NCBI GenBank assembly: GCA_001683735.1
Contig: LUGG01000019.1
Coordinates: 744,001 to 808,000, forward strand
DNA: 64,000 bases
Reading direction: 5' to 3'
From: Grifola frondosa
Taxonomy: Eukaryota; Basidiomycota; Agaricomycetes; Polyporales; Grifolaceae
The position numbers were made by a program, and so were the translations under genes. The stretch's first letter is position 1. The number at the start of each line of letters is the position of its first letter. This document shows, one piece after another, positions 22,497-33,520 of the stretch. The notes below the pieces were generated by a model. That model was not told the DNA's origin, ran no database searches, and worked only from the letters and a program-made list of their open reading frames with translations.

Positions 22497-24404
22497 CTAG
22501 AGCGGAAATCTGCCAGATGTCTGAGTGTGGAGGCCTTGCAATCTGAAAGTGACCGAACGTACCGTGTGACTGGTATCCGGATCGCGGTGTACCGTTTGCT
22601 GCGTGACCTTGCCTACCATGAGGAACGTTGGCACTGTCGTCGGTTCTGCATCGGTACCACGGCCGCGGGTGACTCTACGCGTGTTCAGTCTGTTGTCGAT
22701 CTTTATCAGTATGCAGACGCAGTGTAGATCGATCGAATACATACGCTGCTAGGAACGAGTTGGCATACACTGAACAGAAGTCAGCTCAAATAAACAGAAA
22801 AACATGTCACCAGCGATTCTTACCTTTGCTAAGAACAAAGTAGAATGCCATGAAGACGAAGTTATCCGGCATTAGATTATACTGCAAACGCGATCAGTAT
22901 GCATCTATGATAGGATGATATCGAGGACATACCAGGACCAAAGTGGTCAAACTGATCACGCTGTATACGATTACAAGTCATAATGCTGATTGAAGAACTC
23001 TCAAATCAACGACGTACGAAGTTAACCCTCCTGTGCTAACTGCGTAGATAATCAAGGAATTAACCAGAGAGTCATCCCTTTTATAAGTAGAGCTCATTAA
23101 CGCTGGCTCTTTGAGTTGGAAGGATGGAACATTACATACTTGGCATATCCGGTACGCAGGTTGCGCAGGAAGTAGCACAAAGAAAAGGCGATTATTGCAT
23201 CCGTAGCCATTCCTAATCCTAAAGACAAACTTCCGACAACCTTTTGACGTGTAAGAATCAATCACGCAAGGCTATTGTGGAAGCAGTACGTACCTTAAGT
23301 GTTCCAATATCCGCAAGACTCCCAATACGGAAACTATGGAAACAGCATGAGCTTCAGAAGAATAATAATTTCACTCCACTGACGCTCTGACAGTGTACAC
23401 TGAAAGTTGATTAAATGAATGCATGTCCGCTGTTGAGAACTGTGGGACTCACAACAGGCAACTCCTACTTCTGCCAAGGTCAGAAGAAGCTGGTATTTTG
23501 CGTAAACGAAGGGGGAAAAATCAAGGATTAAGATATCCTACAATTAACCCCGTTACAGGGATGCTGGAGTTGCTAACTGGATTTTTTTCTCAGCACATTC
23601 TGCTCACATGAATTGATACTGGAACTTACATCTCCATACGCGCATAGCGAAGTTACTGGAAATTGTCAGAAAAACAACGTCGCGCCAAAAGGGAACCACT
23701 CACGCCTTGACTATAGCGCCAGTGACAACCTATACAATGAATAGTCAATCCTTCGGGCCTGACGCAAATGATTACCATAGCCTTACACCTAATGTAACCT
23801 GCACCTATTGACAGAGCACAACTCAGCGTGACAAGCCTATTTAACAAAGGTGCACATACAATAAGAGACCTATCGGGAAACAGTGACAGTGAGCAAAATA
23901 CAAACACAAATCAAGCGATGCCTACCATATCGGTGGCTCCAGCAGGATTTGAACGACGCCCCAATCGCTACAGAATTTCCGGATAAGCCATCGTTTGAAG
24001 CGATTCCAAAACAAAATGAAGCGCACGATACAAGATATGTATACAGCGCATGCGCAATGAGCGCTTGATCTGCCGTTTCCAGCGTCCTAAGCGATGTGAG
24101 AACAAGTAGGAACCTGTGTCTCAGGTACCGACGAACCATAGAATCAAGACCTATGGACGACATTAAGCATCGATTAGCGAGAGCGATTACGATCGAAGGT
24201 GTATCATACCAATGCTTTGTAGAAGCCCCGGTCTAGGGGATATCGCTTGTAGTACGTGTAGGCCTGTGTGCTCAGTACGCCCAAGCAGCTGCAGGACTAT
24301 TGAGAAAGAGCGGAAGGCAATGCTGCGCCTACTCACATACTGGACGCCGCGTAGCCGGCGAAGGCCGCGCCGAAGGTATTGTCTTTGTTGAAAGAGAAAG
24401 GCAT
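22497..24404 (-). CDS. DUF6534-type multi-pass membrane protein (many short exons, possibly damaged)
   Basis: Found by chaining short exons. MPFSFNKDNTFGAAFAGYAA, then LGVLSTQAYTYYKRYPLDRG, VLILW-TLETADQALIAHALY, later LGMATDAIIAFSLCYFLRN, RDDSLVNSLIIYAVSTGGL, VISLTTLVL, LMPDNFVFMAFYFVLSK, VYANSFLAALNTRR and a Ser/Thr/Arg-rich tail ending at TAG 22497. The order, the DTxxQALIxH-like motif, SLINxLIxYAVxTG-like motif and the final ALNTRR match the DUF6534 family, abundant and lineage-specific in Agaricomycetes. Seven helices are expected; function unknown. Donor/acceptor pairs are GT-AG. The middle part (about 23300-24000) does not resolve into clean exons, so this copy may carry indels or be degrading. 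Confidence 0.65.
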
Positions 24405-24873
24405 GACCCCAGTCCGACCACCAGGATGAACGAGTGTGCAAAGGAGCGAAGGGGGCACTCGAGACTCAGCGCTCGGGTCGCTGGAGGGGCCAGGAAGAAA
24501 AGAGAGGATGGCCTGGATAATCAGACCCTGCGCGCAACGGTGGCCAAGCCGCTCAAGAAAGATCGCATGTAACCGAGTCTAGGAGCTATAGCTTCTGTGT
24601 GCACGGTTCCGGCGCCGGAAGTATGGTCCATGTCTGCACCATGCCTGTCCGTCTGACCCTGTTTGACACCGCCCAGAATCCCGATCGACGCTTCTACGAA
24701 TCATCCGGCAGGAAATCCATAGATCCCAGATTCACAAATACTTATCGCCTGCTACACAAGTTGAGCAACCGCCCTCGCAACCGACATCAAACAAGTTCCT
24801 GGTATCGATAATTCAACAACGTTTATAACAACGTTTACCTACGACCCTCCTCTCCAGCTGCACCGAGCTGCAC
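24405..24873. other. intergenic, promoter of the DUF6534 gene and 3' flank of the YEATS gene
   Basis: Both flanking genes are on the minus strand. No additional gene or motif recognised. Confidence 0.5.
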
Positions 24874-27800
24874 TCACTGCTCTTCCGTTTTCACCACTAC
24901 ATCCGGTGAATTCGGCTTCCCATCCCACGGTGGATTCTGCGTCGTGTGATTATGCCGGGACCTCGTCAGTGCATCATGGGAACAATCTTTGGGAACCATC
25001 AATTGTGGTGAAGGTTCACCCATCCGCGCAAGGCACAGAAAGACCGCGCTGTCGGTCAACCCGTGCTGCACGTGGGTCGCAAGCCCACGCAGCACATGCG
25101 ATGGCGTTAGCAACCGCCGCAGCGCAGAAGAGTCTGCTCCCCATCCTGGCCTGCGAACCGACCGGTCGTACCGCTCTATGGTGCGCGTTGCGGCCTCGTC
25201 GCGATAGAAGGCATCCATGCCCCGGTGAACAAGGAGACGAACGAACAATTTTGTCAGCATCGCAAGAACGGAGAACGGTGCCAATTGATCATCGATCACT
25301 GCTTTTGGCCTATCAAGTTCCGTGCGCGACGATAAATGATCGTTTTCTGGGGTTGTTTCGGCTTCCCAGCCCAGATGTTCAAGCTTCCATATCCCAGCCA
25401 GAGCACGGATGGCGGAGATGAGCTTGGGATCTCCAATGCTCACCAGGTCCGAGGACGACGGAATGTATCCATGCGAGATAACAGGAGGCGGAACTGCGAA
25501 CACAGCTGGGCAGAGACCATAAGGCACATTGTTGGACGCTGGGTTCAGCAAGCGCTCGATGTCAAGCAGCGGGAGTCGCGTGCTCTCTCCATTGAACGAC
25601 ATACACGGAGACGTGCCGGATATTCTCGGTCCCGGCTGTATCGAACGAAAGATCTTCGTATCTCCTGGGTATTCGCTCTTAATGACAGCGGGGTGATGTG
25701 ATTGATGAAGTCCACATGTGCGACAGAAGACTTCCCTGTCTGGATGAATTGGCAACACCTCTTCTTGGCGCTCGTCCTGAGATTTTTGCGGAGCGTCCTT
25801 GTGTTTGCTTCCTGTAGAATGATGGAAGAGGCCTTCATCTTCCAACCACCTGTAGACATCTGCCGTGGTAAGGGGTGTGAACCCGGACTCCTGCTGCAGC
25901 TCCGATGTGACGAGACGCTGGTACGCATCTCGTAGAGCTCTTGCACGCCCCATCTAAATTGTATTAATGAAGGTAGAATTGCTTAGAGTATGAAGTTTGA
26001 ACCAACCTCAATCGCCTTACGGCGGCCTATAACAAGGTTCCGGAGTTGTGCAGGTGTGGTCACTAATGTATACGGTAGTCGTCCCGAAAGTCGGCCTTTC
26101 ACATCTTCCGCATAGCCACATGGTCAAAATTAAGTGAATTCGTCACAGGTAAAAATGCCTACCTTTGGCAGTCACTGGCACTCGCGGAAGAAGTGATCTC
26201 AGCTTGACGACGTAGTCTGCGCAGGATCGTGGATACATAATGATTAAGACCCGAAAGAGTTTAAATTATCAAGACATACCAGGTTCCACGACAACCTGAT
26301 CCTTCCGACCGTCGACCTTATTCCGCGATCTTGCCAAATTGCTCGTGGCTTGCTCATCCTCCCATGTGACTGGTCTGCTGTCTTCACGAGCAGGAAGAAA
26401 TTCCATATTGCGGTCCAGTTCCACGTCGAAAACCTGTTCATCTCCGAGGACGGGATGGGAAACGTGAACAGGGTCTAACTATGAAATTTTCACGTTGACA
26501 TGTGAATGAATACAGAAGAGATATAATTAAACGTACCTCCACCCAATGTTCGATCTCCAGGGGAGCATTCATGGAACCAGCCCAGGTGAATGTAAGTTTA
26601 GCAAGGAATGGTCTATCTGTCGTACCACCAACAACAAATGGCGGGTCAGTGATGATGATTGGCTCGACAAAAGTCGAAGGCGAGGGGTCCGTGAGGCACG
26701 TAACAGTCAGTTTTGTCAAAAATGTGGTAATATCAAGACTCTAGATCCGTAACAAATCAACATATCATCAATATGATAGATAGAAAAGCATATAGAATGC
26801 TATACCAACATATGAAGGAGAAGACACTGTGAGCCGCCATCGGTGGCTATGGTCTTGGTTTGATCTGGAACGGCGAACTATAAACCATACTTCATCAATT
26901 CAACGGTAATTGATACAGGAACTAACAGCTTACCGGCGGGTATCCAAAAGCTATAGTCTGCCACCTGAATACGAGCAGCGATGTGAAACCTACTGCCAGA
27001 AAGCAGGTGGAGCCCAGACGATTGACTTGGCGGATTTATATCATCATCCACGATGTCTGCTTTTTGAGGTCCTTCGCTGGTATGTGATGGTGCAGGAGGG
27101 ACGGGAACAACTTCGTCCAGCTCAGCACGGGCGACATTACGATGAGTATAAGGCATTCGCCATGCACATGTCGCTGCTCGTCCACTGGTGGAATCTTCGA
27201 TGTCGATAACTTCGTTTTCATCGACATAGACATGAATACAACGCTTTTTGGGGGCACGGCCCAGAAATGGTGCGAGAGCCGGCGTATCCTGGTGGTAGCC
27301 TAGCGTCCGAGTAATATGCGCGCTCGCAGGCTGAGGTTCTTCCGTTTCTTCTGCCAAAGGTGGAGTCTCCGACACAACGCTCTTAGCTCTTTCATCCTGT
27401 TGAGCGCTAGGAATCTGAACACCAGGAATGGATATGGCCTCACCAGCCCCCACGGCAATTTCGAACAATCGCCTCAAGCTGGGTATGCTGATCCCGCCGA
27501 GCTCTGTACCATTCGCTACCACCCACTCCCGTTCCTCCTCATGAACGAGAACTGCACAGCTTTGAATACATTCGTCATGGCTGCCATACTCACGATGGTG
27601 CCGGATGCGACAGTGGTTCAGCAAACCTTGCAAGTTCGAAAAGTCAGAGCGTGAACAGTCTGGGCACGCGAGCTTTGCGATCGCAGGAGGGTTTGTATTT
27701 GTGTTGCGTAGAAATAATAGTCTTTTGCTAGGTGGTGGAGGTGCACGGGGTATTCGTAAGCGGGAGGAGCGTGATGACGCTGTTTGAACGGTTTCGGGTG

Positions 27801-28449
27801 CAGATGTGAAGGAGCTAGCGGGCGGCAGGAGTGGGAGAATTATAGGTTTGGGGGCTAGTCTGATTTCTCTGTTGTATACAATATCGCAAGGAGCCTCGAT
27901 AGCGTCTAGTGCATCGAGGGCGGCATTGCAGAAGTCCCCCTCTTCTGATATATGAGCTGCGTAGACTCTGTTCAGTTCACAGTGAACAATAGCAGTAGAA
28001 ACCACAATATGCATACCTTGGAATCCTGTTTTAAGTGATTCTTGCAGTAGCGATGCCCATTTCATTCGACATTTAACTGTCTCAGCTAAACGTTGCCGCA
28101 ATGCTATCTCGAGGTCAATCTCTTCCAGGCACAGCTGGCGATAGATCAAGCTACCTATACCACGGGAGTTTAGCGTGTGTATATAAGTATAGCTCGTACC
28201 ATTCCAGAGGCTTACTCTCTGTATAATTTCTAGATGTTCTTCTGCGCTTCCGAGGCGGTTCAAGGTTGAGACTATCTTCATCTGAGGAAGAGTAAGGAGA
28301 CGAAGAGCCTGTTGATGCCATTCAAAGAGCATATGAAAATTAAAAAGTAATTCCAGTTTTCGGTATGCAGTTATTGAAGCCCCATATGCAACCAGCGATG
28401 CCCTAAGATCAGCTAACAGGCCGCAGCAAAGAGAAAAGCAGCGTGACAA
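24874..28449 (-). CDS. YEATS-domain chromatin protein with C2H2 zinc finger (YEATS2-like)
   Basis: One intron-containing gene. In order: a helical N-terminal part (EEIDLEIALRQRLAETVK); a C2H2 finger CPDCSRSDFSNLQGLLNH..RIRH (about 27600-27680); an acidic/disordered linker; the YEATS domain from FHIAARIQVADYSFWIP through SHRWRLTVSSP, ITTFLTKLTVTCLTDPSPS and IIITDPPFV to LEIEHWVE, then LDPVHVSHPVLGDEQVFDVE. The C-terminal block has TTADVYRWLEDEGLF and a CxxC..H..H-like CRTCGLHQSHH motif. YEATS domains bind acylated histone lysines in complexes such as SAGA/ADA/ATAC, SWR1 and NuA4; this architecture best fits a fungal YEATS2 relative. All exons I joined are in frame. The start at 28449 is the first ATG of the frame and sits only 33 bases from an inverted-repeat element; a downstream ATG is possible. 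Confidence 0.8.
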
Positions 28450-28481
28450 AGTTGGCGCGTCCTGTCACAAAGGGTTGTCAC

Positions 28482-28937
28482 TATGGTGCGGGACGCTTAA
28501 ACGCCGCTACTTTTGCACACCGAGAATGGGTCAGTCAGATTTTGCCCCCAAACAAAATCCTCTGGTAAAAATGCATGGATTGACGATAGGATCAAACTTA
28601 CCAGACGGTTTCTTGAAATTCTCAAAATTGAACGAGTTATTTTTTTCGATGATCTCGAATTGGCCGCATTACATAATAAATACTAAATATGGTAATGTTA
28701 CATCAGCGGTGAGTCAAATTGTCGCGCGTCTCTCTGGTGGCATGATGTTTCGAGCTAAATGCTTGCACTCTGAATTGAGGATCCCTTGCCCCTAATCCAT
28801 CCCGGTAAGCATCCATACGGTACCATACGAATACTATGCCTATGATATGCCACTTGGCACTATAATTTTTTTTCCCTGACCGCCGACCGATTTGGCCGCT
28901 GCGCAAAAGTAGCGGCGTCTAAGCGTCCCGCACCATA
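28482..28937. mobile_element. MITE-like element bounded by 35-bp inverted repeats
   Basis: Left arm 28482-28516 (TATGGTGCGGGACGCTTA then AACGCCGCTACTTTTGC) is the reverse complement of right arm 28903-28937 with one mismatch. Both outer ends are TA, so a TA target-site duplication and TIRs starting TGGTGCGGG are possible, as for Tc1/mariner-type MITEs. The 386-bp interior is A+T-rich and has no coding potential. It fills 82% of the 556-bp gap between the divergent YEATS and FEN1 genes. An inverted pair of promoter elements is the alternative. Confidence 0.6.
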
Positions 28938-28941
28938 AATC

Positions 28942-28973
28942 ACGCGTTCCATATGTGCGCGGTTGTGACGCGT
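28942..28973 (+). promoter_or_regulatory. two MCB-type ACGCGT boxes before FEN1
   Basis: ACGCGT at 28942-28947 and again at 28968-28973, within 65 bases of the FEN1 ATG. MluI cell-cycle boxes bind MBF and drive G1/S transcription of replication genes in yeasts, which suits FEN1. Confidence 0.5.
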
Positions 28974-29005
28974 TCTCGCTTTCCAACCGCTCACTCGACT
29001 CAAAC

Positions 29006-30961
29006 ATGGGTATCAAAGGTCTCACCGCACTCATCGCTGAGCACGCTCCGAAAGCCATCACTGTATGTCTTCTCCACTGACTATGAGAGCGATAGCTTCA
29101 ATAGTCGGATTATTAGGAGCATGAGATCAAAACGCTGTTTGGCCGGAAAGTCGCCATCGACGCGTCCATGTCCATATACCAATTTCTGATAGCTGTGCGC
29201 CAAAAGGACGGGGAGCTGTTGACAAATGACGCGGGAGAGACCACTAGGTGTGTTCTGTATCTTGTAGTTTCGGAGGGTCCCACAATCAATGGCTCGAACA
29301 GCCATCTCATGGGCTTCTTCTATCGGACAATTCGCATGGTTGAGAACGGTATCAAACCTGCCTACGTCTTTGACGGAAAGCCTCCAGAATTGAAGGCAGG
29401 CGTGGTGAGCACGCTACATAACCATATGTATTGTATGTCTCTTAATGTGAATGTAGCTCTCGAAACGGTTAGAGCGTCGTGAGGAGGCGAAGGAAGAGGG
29501 TGAGGAGGCAAAAGAGACGGGTATGACTTCATTAATGTGCACATCCCGCCACCTAACTGTCTTCAGGTACCACTGAGGATATGGACCGTTTCTCCCGGCG
29601 AACCGTGAAAGTGACACGAGAACACAACGAGGAATGCAGGAGACTACTTGGATTGATGGGCATCCCATTCGTTGTAGTACGTGCTATTCATATATACTCA
29701 TTCGGATGCTCTGACGAACATAATACGCATCTCAGGCACCTTCTGAAGCTGAGGCACAATGTGCCGAACTTGCTCGTGGAGGCAAGGTATGCATGAGTAT
29801 CCTCTAGAGGTCTTCTCCCCCCTGACTTGATCATAGGTCTACGCTGCTGGTTCAGAAGACATGGATACCCTGACTTTTAATGCCCCCATCTTGTATCGAC
29901 ATCTCACTTTCTCTGAGGCGCGTAAGCAGCCCATCAGCGAGATCAACCTGCAGAGGGCCCTTGAAGGTCTTGAAATGAACATGTCTCAAGTGCGGATGCT
30001 CCATCTGACCGGATTGTTATGTTCATGGTACTAACATGGGTAACTAAACACAGTTTACCGACCTGTGCATTCTTCTTGGTTGCGATTATTTGGAGCCTAT
30101 AAAGGGCATTGGCCCCAAGTCAGCGCTCAAGCTTATTCGAGAGTACGGTGGTCTCGGAGCCGTCATCGAGCATTTGCGCGAAAAGTGAGCTCACGTTTCT
30201 GTCGCCCTTGCCTACTCTCACCAAAACTCACTCAATTCAGAGTGGCAGCCAAGGAAGAAACAGCAGAAGATGGCAAGAAGAAGAAGGGTGGCATCACAAT
30301 ACCCTGAAGAATGGCCCTGGGAACAAGCTAAGGCGATCTTCCAGAAGCCAGATGTTACTCCCGCAGACGAACTTGAGGTTTGTTGCGCTGTTATTATATG
30401 CCAACTTGCAGATTGACAATCTCCCTCTCAGCTCGAGTGGAAGAGCCCAGATATGGAAGGGCTTGTGGACTTCCTCGTCAAGGAGAAGGGCTTCAAGTGC
30501 GTCATTACTTCGTTACATAGTGTCATGAGCTCATAATTTGCACTATAATAGTGAGGAACGGGTGCGGAAGGGCGCAGAAAAACTCACTAAATTCCTAAGT
30601 GCGAAGCAGCAGGGAAGATTGGACGGTTTCTTCTCCGTCACAGCGAAGACTTCCCCCTCGAAGAAAGATAAGAGCGAAGAGAAGGACAAGGGCAAGGGCA
30701 AGGGGAAAGGCACAAAACGGAAGGTTTGTGACAATATCTATTCGAAATATTCACTGTCTGAATGAACAGCAGGCTGATGACAAGGACAAAAAAGAGGCGG
30801 GAGGCAGAAGAAAGCAAAAACAAAAAAATAGTGCACAGCGTCATCTTCGTCCGTATATATCTTGCAGTCTTGTCTTACCACCATCTTGTACTTCACCTTA
30901 CTGTATCAATAGGATTAATCGGAGCATACTTGTCAAGTCATTCTTCTTTCGTTTGCAATGA
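29006..30961 (+). CDS. FEN1: flap endonuclease 1 (with homopolymer indels as read)
   Basis: Starts [18 protein letters not shown], as all FEN1 proteins do because the processed N-terminus lies at the active site. Metal ligands are all visible: the Asp of KVAIDASMS, the Asp of YVFDGKPP, the Glu pair in [11 protein letters not shown], the Asp pair in GSEDMDTL and the Asp of LGCDYLEP. The helix-hairpin-helix [11 protein letters not shown] and the PCNA-binding PIP box QGRLDGFF near the C-terminus are present. It removes 5' flaps in Okazaki fragment maturation and long-patch repair, in the nucleus. Two frame problems appear. Near 30301-30305 an extra C turns [11 protein letters not shown] into IP-stop. 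Near 30788-30793 an A6 run shifts the lysine-rich end; one more A would stop at a TAG near 30831 (KKAKTKK). As read the frame continues to 30961. An essential gene is unlikely to be a pseudogene. Confidence 0.93.
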
Positions 30962-31027
30962 TAACAGTGATTGCAAGGACAAAGAAATGATGTGGAGAAC
31001 AAAAGACACGAAGAAATACAGTGAACG

Positions 31028-33142
31028 CTACTTCTTCGTGTTCATTTTCGCCAATGCAGTGCTGCTCCTCACCCTCCTCTTCGGTTTCTCGTTCGACGCA
31101 CCCTTCTTCTCGCCTGGCCGCTTCCTCACACGTTCCCTGTCCACTCTCGCCTTGACGCCCTTCTCCGCAAGCGTCTTCGCCTTCTTCTTGGCCATCCGCC
31201 TCGCAACGCGCTCTGCATCTGCTGCCTTCACCTTCTTGCGCTCGTCTTTTGGTAAGTGAGAGATCTTTGCACCGAGCGCAGGGTTTCCTTTCGGCGCGGG
31301 GAGAGACCGAGCAGCAGAGCGAGACTGCGTCGGGGCCTTTGACGCGATGGGATGCTGCTGGCGGGGTGCTTTACCAGCCGCAACCTTGGTCCCTCCAGGA
31401 AGCGTTTTGCAACGCTGCACACGGAGTTTGCGTTTGGCGAACTTCAAGCGGTCTTGCTCGAGTGCAAGTATTTCGTCGACGCATTCCCGGTCCTGTGAAA
31501 CGCACGCCGATACCATATAAGCTGTAGTCAGCGAAGGGCGAGGGCTAGTTCAGACTCACCGCGAACTGAACATACGCAAATCCTTTTCCGAGCTGCGTGT
31601 CCTTGTCTCTGATGATCCGTACGCGCCTAACCCACGTCCGCAGCCTCTTCCCACTCTTTCCAGCCTCCACACCTTCTTCACTCCTCTTCATCCTCCTCAT
31701 CTGTCTCTGCCCCATCCTCTTCAGCAGGAGGACCCCTCTCAGCACTCACCAGCCCCTCGAAGAAGACGCGCAGATCCTCCTCCTTGCTAGCAAAGTCCAG
31801 GTTCCCCACAAATACCGTCGCCTTCACGTCGCCCTTCATCATATCCACGCCACGCTCCCCGCCGTCCTTCCTCACGCAGTCCACGCGTATCGTGCGCTCC
31901 ATGAACAAACTCCCGTCACCCTTCTCCACACACGCTTTCGCCGCCTCGCGCGGGTCCATAACAGGCGCCGGTGGCGGCAAGTTCGCAGCGCGCGTCGCGG
32001 CAGGCGGCGGGTGAGCAAAGACGACGTACGCATTGACCGCGTCGATGCCCTCGTGTATCTCGTGCTTGATGAACGCGACGCGCTTTTTCTCCTTGTCCGT
32101 CATGAACGTCTTCTTGGCAGGCTCGTCCTCGTCGCGCTGCGTCGCCGCCAGGTTGCCGCGCGCTCGCGGTCGTGCTCGCGTCCCTTGTCCTTCTCGGTAG
32201 CAGGCTGCGGCTTTTTCTTCGCGTTGCTGTCGTCGTCCGTGGGTAGCTGGGAGGTGGGGTTTTTGAACGCGACGGAACGGAAGCGGACAGACTCGATTTT
32301 GGCGGTGGGGATGAATGATAGGATGTGCCGTTTAAATTGCTTCTGCAGAGGCTAGATAGTCATTCAATCGTCAGTTCGCCTTGTATGTAAAACTAGTAGT
32401 GCCTTTGCGAATACACACCCGACTCGTTGCAACCTCTACAGGTACGTTTCCGACGAACACCGTGCGGGAATCCCGACTCTCGGGAGTCTCATCTGGCGGT
32501 ACGTACTTGGACTTGCCATTACGACTGGGTCCTTTTGTCCGCTCCCTTTTAACAGGCTCTCATGGACTAGACGCGAAGGGTCGCCTTCCTCGTCCGAGTC
32601 TTCATCCTCAGGCACCTCTGTCACAGTATCCTTCTTTGCGGTTGCTTTAACAATTTCGCTTGCGCTCTGTGCGCGCTCGTCCTCGGGTTATCTTCTGCAT
32701 GAGTTAAGTCCTTGGCACGACCGTGCCTGGAGGCCTTCTTTTTGGACAACTTTTCTGACTTGACAGCGTCGGCACCGTGATCTATAAATGAGATGCCTTA
32801 TCGTCAAACTAAGACAATATACCACGCAAGGCTAGAGCGCACTTGGTTTCTTTCCCTTCTCAGATTTGGAGCGTTTCGAGCTCCCAGCCGGTGCATCCTC
32901 CGGAAGCTTTCTCTTCTTCTCCGCCTTCGTTCGCTGAGCAGCCTCCTTCGCGAGGGATTCAACCGCATTAGAAGGCCCCGGCTGAGTGACCTGTGATGAA
33001 TGCAATTGACCTGACCAGTCGTTCCCAGAGTGATGCGGCTGGGACGTACGGTGATGCGAAAAATATCGTCCAGGCCCTTGTCGATTGATTTCCCCTTCCC
33101 CTTGTCTGCGGCTGCAGGGATGAGGAATGAAGAAAGACTCAT
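31028..33142 (-). CDS. NOP12: nucleolar RNA-binding protein NOP12/RBM34-like (with indels)
   Basis: Starts MSLSSFLIPAAADKGKG, then a Lys/Glu-rich region (AEKKRKLPEDAPAGSSKRSK) and two RRMs. RRM1 has RNP2 TVFVGNVP and RNP1-like NAYVVF; RRM2 has RNP2 ATVFVGNLDF and RNP1 KGFAYVQF. A basic tail ends AKMNTKK. NOP12 acts in 60S ribosome assembly (5.8S/25S rRNA processing) in the nucleolus. It converges on FEN1, with stop codons only 67 bases apart. Reading through needs at least three small indels: near 32547-32550 (an A missing between VHESLLK and the frame with KGPSRNGKSKYVPP), near 32157-32164 (a CG-repeat region) and near 31681 (between TDEEDEEE and SEEGVEAGKS). Sequence on both sides of each is strongly NOP12-like. 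Confidence 0.85.
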
Positions 33143-33520
33143 GGTGGTAGACTTGGAAAGAGGTGTAGTCGTTGGTGACTTGCTGCAGTCGTGCATTAAC
33201 TTTTTTAGACGTGTAGCCAGCCGTCTCATACACTGTATACCAAATCGGGAACGATTCGAGCGGCAATTCTACTTGAGGCTGAAGCGCTCACGAGTCATTC
33301 TCGGAAACCATTCATCAATGTTTATCGACATACTGCCTGGAGAGTCCTTCGGATTGCTGTTGCATGACTTGGGATAGAGTCCCTATGCTGTCACTTTCTT
33401 GTCTATCAGCTTGCTAGCGCGGGAAAGTTTTGAACTCATACTCATATGAATCAAGGTTATCAAGAATCCGAGTCATCGTCGCACAAGTACAGAAGTGATA
33501 CGGGTATGTACTCTCCACGC

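Noticed and set aside
23936..23960. T-arm-like sequence (minus strand GTTCAAATCC)
   Set aside because: The flanking bases do not form a T stem, and no anticodon or acceptor stem is present; it lies inside the DUF6534 gene region.
31597..32355. 252-codon plus-strand frame over NOP12
   Set aside because: It is the complement of the RRM exons, Arg/Leu-rich without any motif, and a shadow of the GC-rich minus-strand gene.
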